64,000 nt of DNA, from positions 558,001 through 622,000 of the forward strand of contig NZ_JBBOOK010000001.1 in assembly GCF_038003045.1 (NCBI RefSeq). Reading direction: 5' to 3'. Below are positions 34,644 through 42,968 of this stretch, piece by piece. Under the pieces are notes generated by a model that ran no database searches, was not told the DNA's origin, and saw only the letters and a list, made by a program, of their open reading frames with translations. A program made the translations under genes and the position numbers. The DNA is from Sporosarcina sp. FSL W7-1349. GTDB taxonomy: Bacteria; Bacillota; Bacilli; Bacillales_A; Planococcaceae. The number at the start of each line of letters is the position of its first letter. Position 1 is the first letter of the stretch.

Positions 34644-34859
34644 GAAATAAGAGTTGAACTCCGCCGAGTAATGACTTTCTTTTTAATGCTAAACATTTTT
34701 ACGAAAAACCAAGAAGAGATACAGGGAGAAGTCGAAATAAGTCCGGCTAAAATTGGAATACCCTGAAAGGAATTATAGGAGCAACCTTTCCAAGTGCAAA
34801 AGAATTTAGATGTCTTCTGCGTCTTTTATAATTTAAATTTGATAAAGAGGTGGATTTTG

Positions 34860-35795
34860 TTGAAGATTTGCATTGTTGGTGCTGGAGCGTTGGGAAGCAC
34901 AATTGGTGGAGTGCTTGCCGAAAGCGGATCAGAGGTGTATTTAATTAATCGGAGAGAAGAGGTTGTCGATGCGATTAATAAAAACGGATTGATGTTGCGA
35001 AACGGTAAAACAGATCGTGTTGTAGCTGTGCAAGCAAGGACAAGTTGTGCTGGCATAGGAGCTGTAGATTTAGTCATTGTGTTGGTGAAGTCCTTTCACA
35101 CTAAACAGGCGATCGAAAATGCGCGAGACGTCATTGGCGAGAATACAATAGTGCTATCGTTGCAAAACGGACTTGGAAATGAAGAAGTTATTGCTGAAAT
35201 AGTTGGCGAGGAACGGGTGATTGCCGGCAAAACATACGTTGGTGGTGTGGTGCTTGGACCGGGACATGTTCAAGCAACAACAAAAGGGAAACAAACATAC
35301 ATTGGTGAACTGGACGGGCGGATCACCGAACGGGTGAAGCGAGTTGCCAAAGTGTTTGATCGTGCAGGATTATTGACAACTGTCACATCCAATATTATAG
35401 GGATTATTTGGGATAAATTATTGATTAACGCTGCAACTGGTCCTTTGTCCGGTATTACACGTTTACCATACGGTGGTTTGTATAAAGTCCCTGAAATAAA
35501 GGAGGCAGCGTTCGCTGCTGTATTAGAAGGTATATCGGTTGCCAAAGCTCATGGTGTAAGTCTGGATACAGAGGACCCGGAAACAATTTGGTGGAAAGCT
35601 GCGGAGGGGTTGCCGGATGAGTTTAAGACCTCTCTCCTACAAAGTATTGAAAAAGGTTCAGAGACAGAAATCGATTATATTAATGGAGCGATTGTTCGTT
35701 GGGGGGAGAAACGGAATATCTCAACACCGGTAAATAAAACTCTCGTAGCCAATATAAAAGGGATCGAATATGCGCTGCAATATTGCGAAGAATAG
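34860..35795 (+). CDS. 2-dehydropantoate 2-reductase family protein (PanE/ApbA)
   Basis: A 311-aa NADPH-dependent ketoacid reductase. The Rossmann motif is IVGAGALGSTIGGVLAESG. The catalytic-region residues are VLVKSFHTKQA, SLQNGLGNEE and WDKLLINAATGPLSGITRLPYG (Lys), with a C-terminal helical domain. The TTG at 34860 has AAGAGGTGG 7 nt upstream; the longer frame from 34794 lacks support. PanE paralogues often reduce other 2-keto acids, and the catabolic neighbours favour that reading over pantothenate synthesis. Confidence 0.9.
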   Translation: MKICIVGAGALGSTIGGVLAESGSEVYLINRREEVVDAINKNGLMLRNGKTDRVVAVQARTSCAGIGAVDLVIVLVKSFHTKQAIENARDVIGENTIVLSLQNGLGNEEVIAEIVGEERVIAGKTYVGGVVLGPGHVQATTKGKQTYIGELDGRITERVKRVAKVFDRAGLLTTVTSNIIGIIWDKLLINAATGPLSGITRLPYGGLYKVPEIKEAAFAAVLEGISVAKAHGVSLDTEDPETIWWKAAEGLPDEFKTSLLQSIEKGSETEIDYINGAIVRWGEKRNISTPVNKTLVANIKGIEYALQYCEE

Positions 35796-35834
35796 GTAAG
35801 ACTTCTATTAAGAGAAAGAAAGCAGGGTGCCATC

Positions 35835-36221
35835 TTGGTTTATCAGAAAAAATCATATGTGGAACATATCGCGGTTAGCGTAAAAGACATATATTGGTAT
35901 ATTCGATTTTTTGAGGAGGCATTGGGAATGCCCGTTGTGAATTGGATCGGAAATCGAGAGAATCCGGACCAAGCATGGTTAGCTGGCGGCATACAGTTAA
36001 TATCTGATTCATCGAATCCGAATAGTAGATTGGACCATATTGCTATTGTAACAGAGGATCTCGAAAAAGCGGTTTATGAAGCGATGATTAGAGGTGGTAA
36101 AAAGTTTCACAAAGGATCAAATTGGATTGAACTTCCTGATGGGCTCGTCATTGAGCTGATTCAGCAAGCAGGCTGTGAAGTGAATGATTTTTTAAATGTA
36201 AAAGTGAGCTACGTTCCATGA
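35835..36221 (+). CDS. VOC (glyoxalase/bleomycin-resistance fold) protein
   Basis: A 128-aa vicinal-oxygen-chelate fold protein. The two beta-alpha-beta-beta-beta modules start at VEHIAVSVKDIYWYIRFF and LDHIAIVTEDLEKAVYEAM, and the metal Glu is probably in GLVIELIQQ. It could be an epimerase, isomerase or lyase acting on a CoA ester or a hydroxy-acid. The TTG at 35835 follows CAGGGTG. It lies 39 nt after the PanE-like gene, apparently in the same operon. Confidence 0.82.
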   Translation: MVYQKKSYVEHIAVSVKDIYWYIRFFEEALGMPVVNWIGNRENPDQAWLAGGIQLISDSSNPNSRLDHIAIVTEDLEKAVYEAMIRGGKKFHKGSNWIELPDGLVIELIQQAGCEVNDFLNVKVSYVP

Positions 36222-36333
36222 CGAAAGCTTATTTATTTTTTTATACTACTCCTACTAATGTTAAGAGTTTATAAAGATTTTTTTATCGCCTTCATAAACA
36301 ATCTATTGAATGTTAGACTGCAAACAGAAGCAT

Positions 36334-36349
36334 CCGCAAATTGTTGCGG
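36334..36349 (+). other. Short hairpin in the chrA leader
   Basis: CCGCAA / TTGCGG with a 4-nt loop lies about 40 nt before the likely chrA start. No U-tract follows. It could affect mRNA stability or translation; nothing more can be said. Confidence 0.35.
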
Positions 36350-36384
36350 GTACTAGTTCGTTGCAGAAAGAAGGTGCTAATGTT

Positions 36385-37578
36385 TTGGGAAAACAAAAAT
36401 CTAACCGAAGCCTAAAATCGTTGGCCGAGCTATTTCTCGTATCGACGAGACTGGGTCTTACTTCATTCGGAGGCCCAGTTGCCCATTTGGGATACTTTCA
36501 TGAAGAATATGTACGAAGAAGGAAATGGATGGATGAAAAGAGCTATGCCGATCTCGTGGCATTGTGTCAATTTTTACCCGGCCCCGCGAGCAGTCAGGTT
36601 GGGATTGGAATCGGCGTTGCGCGGGCGGGTGTCTTAGGCGGGATTATTTCATTCATCGGCTTTACTTTTCCTTCGGTATTGGCCCTGGTCGTATTCGCCT
36701 TGTTATTGCAAGGGATGGATATCGTGGAGGCTGGGTGGATCCATGGTTTGAAACTTGTAGCCGTTGCGGTTGTCGCTCATGCCATTGTTGGAATGGGGCA
36801 GAAACTGACACCCGATGTTAAACGGAGAACGATTGCGCTTGTTGCCTTGGTTGGCACTGTTTTATGGCAAACTGCCTATATGCAGGTAGGTGTGATGCTC
36901 TTGGCTGCTTTGCTAGGCTATCTTTTCTATAAGGGAAAAGGAGTGGAGGAGGGGGCGGCTCACACATTCCAGATTTCCCGGCGTTTTGGCGCGGCTTGTT
37001 TAACATTGTTTTTCGGCTTGCTTCTAATTCTACCATTATTGAGAAGCATGAGCTCCTCCCATTGGATCGCTGTGTTCGATAGTTTTTACCGTTCCGGTTC
37101 CCTTGTTTTCGGGGGAGGGCATGTCGTCTTGCCGTTATTGGAAAGGGAATTCGTGCCGACCGGTTGGGTGAGTGCGGAAACTTTCTTAGCCGGATACGGT
37201 GCGACGCAAGCGGTACCCGGCCCTTTATTTACATTCGCTGCCTACTTGGGGACGGTCATGAACGGTTGGCAAGGGGGGATCGTCGCGACCATCGCGATTT
37301 TTCTACCGGCCTTTCTTTTAATCTTGGGCACGCTGCCTTTCTGGGATGCGTTACGGCGCAGCCCGAAGATGCAAGGTGTTTTGATGGGCGTGAATGCCGC
37401 TGTCGTTGGTCTGCTCATCGCTGCCTTTTATCAACCGATTTGGACGAGCACCATCCAGTCGGCGATCGACTTTGCGATTGCCGCCACTCTGTTCAGTATG
37501 CTGGCCTATTGGAAGCTGCCTCCGTGGATCATCGTTGCAACCGGAGCGATCGGCGGCCTACTTGTAGCGAACATCTAA
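36385..37578 (+). CDS. chrA: Chromate-ion transporter (ChrA)
   Basis: A 397-aa long-chain CHR protein with two homologous halves. The first half has TSFGGPVAHLGYFHEEYVRR and LCQFLPGPASSQVGIGIG. The second has VFGGGHVVLPLLEREFVP and GATQAVPGPLFTFAAYLG. It exports chromate or a related oxyanion across the membrane. The start is uncertain: TTG 36385 with AAGAAGGTG upstream is chosen, with TTG 36361 as alternative; the frame is open to 36310. It is the last gene before the conserved yqhL-lipM pair and its base composition is like that of the core genes. Confidence 0.9.
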   Translation: MGKQKSNRSLKSLAELFLVSTRLGLTSFGGPVAHLGYFHEEYVRRRKWMDEKSYADLVALCQFLPGPASSQVGIGIGVARAGVLGGIISFIGFTFPSVLALVVFALLLQGMDIVEAGWIHGLKLVAVAVVAHAIVGMGQKLTPDVKRRTIALVALVGTVLWQTAYMQVGVMLLAALLGYLFYKGKGVEEGAAHTFQISRRFGAACLTLFFGLLLILPLLRSMSSSHWIAVFDSFYRSGSLVFGGGHVVLPLLEREFVPTGWVSAETFLAGYGATQAVPGPLFTFAAYLGTVMNGWQGGIVATIAIFLPAFLLILGTLPFWDALRRSPKMQGVLMGVNAAVVGLLIAAFYQPIWTSTIQSAIDFAIAATLFSMLAYWKLPPWIIVATGAIGGLLVANI

Positions 37579-37599
37579 AATGATATGGTTTCGATGATG

Positions 37600-37629
37600 A
37601 GGACTCCTGCTACAGGATCCTTATTTTTT
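37600..37629 (+). terminator. Rho-independent terminator after chrA
   Basis: GGACTCCTG / CAGGATCC (one bulged base) with a 3-nt loop, then TTATTTTTT. Confidence 0.75.
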
Positions 37630-37685
37630 CATATTTAAGGTTGGAAAAATGAAAAAAAGTTCCTCCTGAGAAGAACTTTTTTCCA

Positions 37686-38063
37686 TCACTTGCTTTTGAT
37701 CTTACCTGTCCATTGACGGAAGCCACCTTGCAAATGGAACAGTTGGTCATATCCTTTTTTCTTAAGGAATAAAGCCGCCCGAGCACTTTTTCCACCATTT
37801 TGATCATATAGGAACACCCGCTTGTCCGGACGGATTTCCTTGTAACGTTGGCGGAACTGAGTATATGGAATATTGCGCGCCCCTAAAATATGGCCTGCAT
37901 CAAAATCTTTCGGTTCCCTCACATCGATCAATTGTGCTTTACGATAGCCTTCAATGAATTGCTCTTGTGTCAAATCGGTGACCGCTTTGCGAAGCCGGAT
38001 TGCCGTCACGATGAAATAAATGATCAGACCGGCTGCCAATGCGATTAATACAGTTAATTCCAC
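37686..38063 (-). CDS. yqhL: Membrane-anchored rhodanese-fold protein YqhL, catalytic Cys absent
   Basis: A 125-aa protein with one N-terminal membrane helix (about 3-22) and a rhodanese domain: LIDVREPKDFDAGHILGARNIP, then VFLYDQNGGKSARAALFL at the active-site loop, then LQGGFRQWTGK. The loop position normally held by the sulfur-accepting Cys is Asp (YDQNGGKS), and the domain contains no other candidate, so it cannot act as a classical sulfurtransferase. The GTG at 38063 follows AAGGAGAAAGG. It is divergent from lipM, as in B. subtilis, and is the first conserved gene to the right of the accessory block. Confidence 0.87.
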   Translation of the reverse strand: MELTVLIALAAGLIIYFIVTAIRLRKAVTDLTQEQFIEGYRKAQLIDVREPKDFDAGHILGARNIPYTQFRQRYKEIRPDKRVFLYDQNGGKSARAALFLKKKGYDQLFHLQGGFRQWTGKIKSK

Positions 38064-38166
38064 TAGCCCTTTCTCCTTTCTCTCTCCGTATTCATTATAA
38101 AGATTTATTGGCACTTGTTCAATGAGGATGATAAAATGAAATGCGTTGCAATGGGAGGGGATTCTA

Positions 38167-39003
38167 TTGGAAAAGATTGTATGGAATTTTATTAATTCAG
38201 GGAAATGCACGCCATCCTTCAATATGGCGCTCGATGAAGCGCTGTTGGAATGGCATAGTGAAGGGAAAATCGGACCGGTTCTTCGCTTTTATGAATGGGA
38301 GCCTGCCACCTTGTCGATCGGGTACTTTCAGCGGGTCGAAAAAGAGATTGATATGGATCAGGTGAAGAAGCTGGGTCTTGGTTTTGTCAGACGACCTACC
38401 GGCGGCCGGGGGGTCCTCCACGAGCATGAACTTACATATAGTGTGATTGTCAGCGAATCGTATCCGGACATGCCGGAAACCGTCACGGAAGCATACCGCG
38501 TCATTTCGGGCGGTCTGTTGGAAGGGTTCCGAAACCTGGGGTTGGCAGCAGAGTTTTCCATACCGGATACCGAAAAGTCCAGGGCGGATTTGAAAAAACC
38601 GAAAAGTGCCGTCTGCTTTGACGCACCTAGTTGGTATGAACTCGTCGTGGAAGGCCGGAAAGTGGCAGGAAGCGCACAAACGCGGCAAAAGGGTGTCATC
38701 TTGCAGCATGGGGCGATTTTAATCAGCTTGGATGAAGAGAAGCTTATTTCGCTTTTCAAATACAGATCGGAAGAACATCGGGAGCTGGTGCGCATCGGCC
38801 TGCCGGAAAAAGCGGTGGCGATCGATCGGTTGATGGACCGTCCCGTAACGGTCGAAGAGTGTGTGAAGGCCTTTTCAGCAGGTTTTGAAAAGGCGCTCCA
38901 TATCCAATTGCAACCGCTGGAATTGACGGCGGAGCAACTGGACTATGTAGAAGCCATCGAACGGAAAAAGTATGCGAATGACGACTGGACATTCCGGAAA
39001 TGA
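38167..39003 (+). CDS. lipM: Octanoyl-[GcvH]:protein/acyl carrier octanoyltransferase
   Basis: It transfers octanoyl groups from ACP to the glycine cleavage H-protein, the first step of lipoate assembly in Bacilli. In its 278 aa, [30 protein letters not shown], the acyl-carrying Cys in [16 protein letters not shown] and the catalytic Lys in [11 protein letters not shown] are all present. The TTG at 38167 has GGGAGGGG 6 nt upstream; the frame is open to 38146. Proximity to gcvPAB is a conserved functional link in Bacilli, here stretched by 35 kb of inserted genes. Confidence 0.93.
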   Translation: MEKIVWNFINSGKCTPSFNMALDEALLEWHSEGKIGPVLRFYEWEPATLSIGYFQRVEKEIDMDQVKKLGLGFVRRPTGGRGVLHEHELTYSVIVSESYPDMPETVTEAYRVISGGLLEGFRNLGLAAEFSIPDTEKSRADLKKPKSAVCFDAPSWYELVVEGRKVAGSAQTRQKGVILQHGAILISLDEEKLISLFKYRSEEHRELVRIGLPEKAVAIDRLMDRPVTVEECVKAFSAGFEKALHIQLQPLELTAEQLDYVEAIERKKYANDDWTFRK

Positions 39004-39101
39004 CCGATAGAACTTTGGTTCTATTTTACGAAATAGAAGCAAGGAAAATGCCGGATCCATCATGTTTGGAAATTAACAGCAAATTATTTTGATTGAAGCG
39101 A

Positions 39102-39117
39102 GTTTCAATATGTTGTA
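39102..39117 (+). promoter_or_regulatory. NrdR box 1 (degenerate)
   Basis: GTTTCAATATGTTGTA keeps the core CAATATgTTG of the NrdR consensus. Its centre is 32 bp (three helical turns) from box 2, the usual spacing of paired NrdR boxes. Confidence 0.7.
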
Positions 39118-39134
39118 GATTAGGTATATACATA

Positions 39135-39150
39135 ACACAACATGTTGTGT
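39135..39150 (+). promoter_or_regulatory. NrdR box 2
   Basis: ACACAACATGTTGTGT is a perfect 16-bp palindrome matching the NrdR consensus. It lies 33 bp upstream of the ribonucleotide reductase start codon. NrdR, an ATP/dATP-sensing repressor, would bind both boxes. Confidence 0.8.
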
Positions 39151-39182
39151 TTCGTTAGACGTTGCTAAAGGAGGATCCGTTA

Positions 39183-40004
39183 ATGGTAATGGTTTCAAAT
39201 CAACAAGAACCTAGTTTGAACAAGTCGCAGTTGAACGCAGATATCGAGAATTTCCCGCAAGTCCATCCAGTCACGGACGATATGAAAATTGAGCATAGCG
39301 GGGTTTCCCGCCTCGTCATGATCGATCGGTATTCATTCAAGGACACGGAGAAAAAGACGTTGAAAGTCGGGGATTTTGTTGTGCTGACTGTCAAGGAAGA
39401 CCCGAAATTCCCTGCACGTGGCCTCGGTTATGTCGCTTCCTTGGATCGAGAGGAAGGCAAAGCTGATATTTGGGTGGAAAAGGAGTATCGCTCTGCGATT
39501 GACGATCCGGAGGAACAAGAGAAGGGGATTGTTACCAGACCGCTTGATGTCATTGAAAAGCCGCTGGAAGTGTTCTATGAACAGATTGCCAAGCGGAACG
39601 CATCCGGGCTCGCCTCAGTTGAAACGACAGAGGAAGGGCAGAAACAATCCTTTGATCGGTTCTATCAAGAGTTGGCTGGTCTAAATTTCATCCCGGCTGG
39701 ACGAGTTCTTTATGGGGCAGGATCGGAAACGGAAGTAACGTTCTTCAACTGTTACGTCATGCCGTTTGTCGCTGACTCGCGCGAAGGCATCTCCGACCAC
39801 CGCAAGCAAGTGATGGAAATCATGAGCCGGGGCGGCGGTGTCGGAACGAACGGTTCGACATTGCGCCCGCGCAACACGCTGGCAAGAGGCGTGAATGGGA
39901 AATCATCCGGATCGGTCTCTTGGCTCGATGATATTGCGAAATTGACTCATCTTGTGGAACAAGGTGGATCGAGACGTGGCGCTCAAATGATCATGTTAGC
40001 GGAT
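39183..40004 (+). CDS. nrdJ: Adenosylcobalamin-dependent (class II) ribonucleotide reductase, 5' exon
   Basis: Codons 1-274 of an 853-aa class II reductase that makes deoxyribonucleotides with a B12-derived radical. The ATG at 39183 follows AAGGAGG. Seen here are the N-terminal part, the first redox cysteine (Cys190 in FFNCYVMPF), RGGGVGTNGSTLRPR, and GGSRRGAQMIMLAD. The frame meets a TAA at once after GAT (40002-40004), exactly where homologues continue with WHPD. That sequence resumes in frame at 41164, after a group I intron. Unspliced mRNA would give a 274-residue fragment. Expression is probably repressed by NrdR. Confidence 0.92.
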
Positions 40005-41163
40005 TAAAAATATTGATTACTGTTCTAACTTCCAAATAACATACAAAACCTCTATAATAGAAACAAATGTTCTTATAGGGGGCTGCTTATGGAACTTACA
40101 CACGAGTATCTCTATCAACGTTACGTAGTAGAAAGGGCAACAGTAAGTCAAATATCAGCGGAGACTCAATTCACTAAAGATCAAATTAAAGGTAAACTTA
40201 GAAGATTCGGGATACGTAAAAGGCCAATTAAACTTACAGATCAACCATATGACGATAAAGACTGGTTATACCATCAATACATGGTGCTTGAAAAGGGATA
40301 TACAGTCATCGCCAATGAAGTTGGAGTAAGTTACACCACTATTTTAAGTCGCATCCTACATTATGGTTGGCCGGTTAGAGGTCATCAAGATATCGACAAG
40401 GGTGAGCCGCGAAGAGGGACGAAACATGGTGAAGAATCTTTGTTAAAAATCCGCCAATCCCGTCAGCGGAAAAGAGTTATGACAAAGTGTACTTATTGTC
40501 AACTCAAAATAGAATTGGTTTTATCGTCCTTTAAAAAATACCGAAATAACTTCTGTAATCAAGTTTGCTTTAAAAATTATCTTGAGGAAAATCGAGTTGT
40601 TCCAGATAGAATTACTGATTCTGCCGAATATAAGCACTGGAGAATGAAAGTTTATAAAAGAGATGGATATAGGTGTAAAATGCCTGGATGTTATTCTCAA
40701 TCAAGAGATATTGCGGCGCACCATATTTATCCCAAGAAAAAGTATCCTCAAATCCAGTTTGAAACTTCTAACGGAATTACCTTGTGTAAGCCATGCCACG
40801 AAAAAACCTATGGAAGAGAAGAACAGTTTATAACAATGCTAGTCCGCGTCGTCCAGACAATGGGCGACTAGAAAATCGGGTGAATTGCGAAGAACTCCTT
40901 AGAGGCCATTAAGCTACAACGTGACCGGAAACGGTGGGCGTGAATGCTTAAAAATTAATGGCATTGGACAATCCGCAGCCAAGCACCGCAAAAGGTGAAG
41001 GTTCAACGACTATCGAAAACATTCATAGGGAATGGAAGTAGAGTAGGGAAGATACAGTTCTTTCCGAAGCGCCCGACCCCTAACAGATAACGCTGAGGGT
41101 GATGATATAGTCTACTCCGTCTGCTGCTTGCAGAGAAATATCCTGAAAAGGACGGTATTTGGG
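40005..41163 (+). mobile_element. Group I intron interrupting nrdJ
   Basis: This 1159-nt insertion falls between codons for Asp274 and Trp275 (phase 0). The upstream exon ends in U and the intron ends in G, the group I rule. After the endonuclease gene, typical core segments are seen: GACAATCCGCAGCCAAGC (40967-40984), GGTTCAACGACTAT (41000-41013), and GATATAGTC (41104-41112), whose ATAGTC can pair with GACTAT. A small TCCT-gaaa-AGGA stem-loop (41141-41152) precedes the 3' splice site. These resemble group IA introns of Bacillus phages and their ribonucleotide reductase genes. The internal guide sequence for P1 could not be fixed by eye. Confidence 0.9.
40089..40871 (+). CDS. Intron-encoded HNH homing endonuclease
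   Basis: A 260-aa protein inside the group I intron, started by ATG 40089 after AGGGGGC. Residues 1-100 hold two similar repeats of about 42 residues, each a helix-turn-helix-like DNA-binding unit (LYQRYVVERATVSQISAET and LYHQYMVLEKGYTVIANEV). A first cysteine cluster (C134-C137, C156-C160) looks like a zinc finger. The HNH nuclease is at 184-240: HH at 211-212, Asn228, His237, with zinc Cys pairs C196/C201 and C233/C236. It probably cuts intron-less nrdJ alleles and so spreads the intron. It is AT-rich compared with the flanking exons. Confidence 0.9.
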   Translation: MELTHEYLYQRYVVERATVSQISAETQFTKDQIKGKLRRFGIRKRPIKLTDQPYDDKDWLYHQYMVLEKGYTVIANEVGVSYTTILSRILHYGWPVRGHQDIDKGEPRRGTKHGEESLLKIRQSRQRKRVMTKCTYCQLKIELVLSSFKKYRNNFCNQVCFKNYLEENRVVPDRITDSAEYKHWRMKVYKRDGYRCKMPGCYSQSRDIAAHHIYPKKKYPQIQFETSNGITLCKPCHEKTYGREEQFITMLVRVVQTMGD

Positions 41164-42903
41164 TGGCATCCTGACATTTGTGAGTTCATCATCTCGAAAA
41201 TGCAAAATCCGCGTATTTTACGCTATTTATTGGAAAATACGGAAGATGAACTCATCAAGAAACTAGCGAACGAAAAACTGAAATTCAAACCGCTGACAGC
41301 GCAGGAAGAAGCGATGTATCAAGGAATCCTGAACTATCGGACCATCCCTGGCATGGGCGGTTTCAACGAAGCTATCCTTCGGGACGCGGAAACGAAGCTG
41401 CGCGACGGAGGAACGTATTCTGTCCACAATCCAGAATTCCTAACGGGTGCGAATATCTCTGTCACCTTGACCGACGATTTCATGAAGGCGGTCGAAGAGG
41501 ATGGGGAACATCAGTTACGCTTCCCGGCGGTGGAGAAATATTCACCGGAAGAAATGGAAGTCTACAACGAAGAGTGGCATGAAGTAGGAGACGTCCGCGA
41601 ATGGGAACGCCAAGGCCATGAAGTTCGCGTCTACCGGACGATGAAAGCCCGTGCGCTTTGGGATCTCATCAATATTTGCGCGACCTATTCTGCAGAACCT
41701 GGCATCTTCTTCATCGACAATGCCAACGGCGAAACGAATGCCAAAGCGTATGGCCAGCAAGTCGTGGCTACAAACCCATGTGGGGAGCAACCTTTGGCGC
41801 CATACAGTGTCTGTAATTTAGCTGCCGTCAACCTTGCTGAAATGGCCGATAAAGAAACAAAAACGGTCAATTACGAGAAACTGATTGACACGGTCCGAGT
41901 CGGTGTCCGCATGCAGGATAACGTCATCGATGCGACACCATACTTCTTAGAAGAGAATAAAGTACAAGCACTCGGGGAGCGCCGTATAGGTCTCGGTGTC
42001 ATGGGGCTTGCAGACCTTCTTATCTATTGCGAGAAACAATATGGCTCCCAAGAGGGCAATGAACTCGTTGATAAAGTGTTCGAAACGATTGCGACGACAG
42101 CCTATCGCGAATCGATCGAACTGGCGAAAGAGAAGGGAAGCTTCCCGTTCCTCATCGGCAAGACGGAAGAAGAAACACGGAGCTTGCGTGAAGCGTTTAT
42201 CAATACTGGCTATATGAAAAAAATGCCGGAAGATATCCGGCAGGCGGTCCTGGAACACGGTATCCGGAACTCCCATCTACTAACTGTTGCTCCAACGGGG
42301 AGCACTGGAACGATGGTTGGCGTCAGTACCGGCCTTGAACCATATTTCTCCTTCACGTACTACCGGAGCGGACGTCTCGGTAAGTTCATCGAAGTGAAAG
42401 CGGAAATCGTGGAAGAGTATTTGAAACGGAATCCGGAAGCGGATCCGGACAACCTGCCGGACTGGTTCATTTCGTCGATGAGCCTAGCGCCGGAAGCACA
42501 TGCGGATGTCCAGTGCATCATCCAGCGCTGGATCGACAGCTCGATCTCGAAAACGGTGAATGCACCACGCGGCTATACGGTTGAACAGGTCGAAAGCGTC
42601 TACGAACGCCTGTACAAAGGCGGCGCGAAAGGCGGCACGGTTTACGTGGACGGCAGCCGGGATTCTCAAGTGCTGACATTGAAGGCGGAAGAGAACGAAA
42701 TCGATTCCGATTATGTGGAAGAGGTTGTCGAACAACGGAAAATCGTCCTCGTCAATACAATCCAAGACTTGCGCTCCACGAATGTCACAATCGGCTCTGA
42801 AGTCGGGAACACCTGCCCGGTCTGCCGACAAGGGACGGTCGAGGAAATGGGCGGCTGCAATACATGTACGAATTGCCAAGCTCAATTGAAATGTGGTCTA
42901 TAA
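41164..42903 (+). CDS. nrdJ: Adenosylcobalamin-dependent (class II) ribonucleotide reductase, 3' exon
   Basis: Codons 275-853 of the reductase, beginning WHPDICEFIISKMQNPRILR. It contains the radical-site motif NPCGEQPLAPYSVCNL (active-site Cys and Glu), the substrate loop APTGSTGTMVGVSTG, and a C-terminal Cys-rich tail (CPVCRQGTVEEMGGCNTCTNC) for reduction by thioredoxin or zinc binding. No ribosome-binding site supports an independent start at the exon; a frame from 41128 runs through intron sequence only. Joined to the 5' exon the length is typical of the family. Confidence 0.92.
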   Translation, partial: WHPDICEFIISKMQNPRILRYLLENTEDELIKKLANEKLKFKPLTAQEEAMYQGILNYRTIPGMGGFNEAILRDAETKLRDGGTYSVHNPEFLTGANISVTLTDDFMKAVEEDGEHQLRFPAVEKYSPEEMEVYNEEWHEVGDVREWERQGHEVRVYRTMKARALWDLINICATYSAEPGIFFIDNANGETNAKAYGQQVVATNPCGEQPLAPYSVCNLAAVNLAEMADKETKTVNYEKLIDTVRVGVRMQDNVIDATPYFLEENKVQALGERRIGLGVMGLADLLIYCEKQYGSQEGNELVDKVFETIATTAYRESIELAKEKGSFPFLIGKTEEETRSLREAFINTGYMKKMPEDIRQAVLEHGIRNSHLLTVAPTGSTGTMVGVSTGLEPYFSFTYYRSGRLGKFIEVKAEIVEEYLKRNPEADPDNLPDWFISSMSLAPEAHADVQCIIQRWIDSSISKTVNAPRGYTVEQVESVYERLYKGGAKGGTVYVDGSRDSQVLTLKAEENEIDSDYVEEVVEQRKIVLVNTIQDLRSTNVTIGSEVGNTCPVCRQGTVEEMGGCNTCTNCQAQLKCGL

Positions 42904-42912
42904 TCAATAGTG

Positions 42913-42945
42913 AAAAAAGTGTCGCTTGCGGGCGGCACTTTTTCT
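42913..42945 (+). terminator. Rho-independent terminator after nrdJ
   Basis: AAAAAGTGTCGC / GCGGCACTTTTT stem (one G-U pair) with a short loop and T-run. It lies between nrdJ and the YcxB-like gene. Confidence 0.85.
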
Positions 42946-42968
42946 ATGAATCAACTACGGGGGTTGCC

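Noticed and set aside
2520..37630. Integrative element with integrase and att sites
   Set aside because: No integrase, transposase, tRNA gene or convincing flanking direct repeat was seen, so the block is described as accessory without a transfer mechanism.
41128..42903. Independent gene starting inside the intron at 41128
   Set aside because: The first 12 codons are intron core sequence, no ribosome-binding site is present, and the protein would lack the N-terminal third of the reductase. It is the 3' exon.
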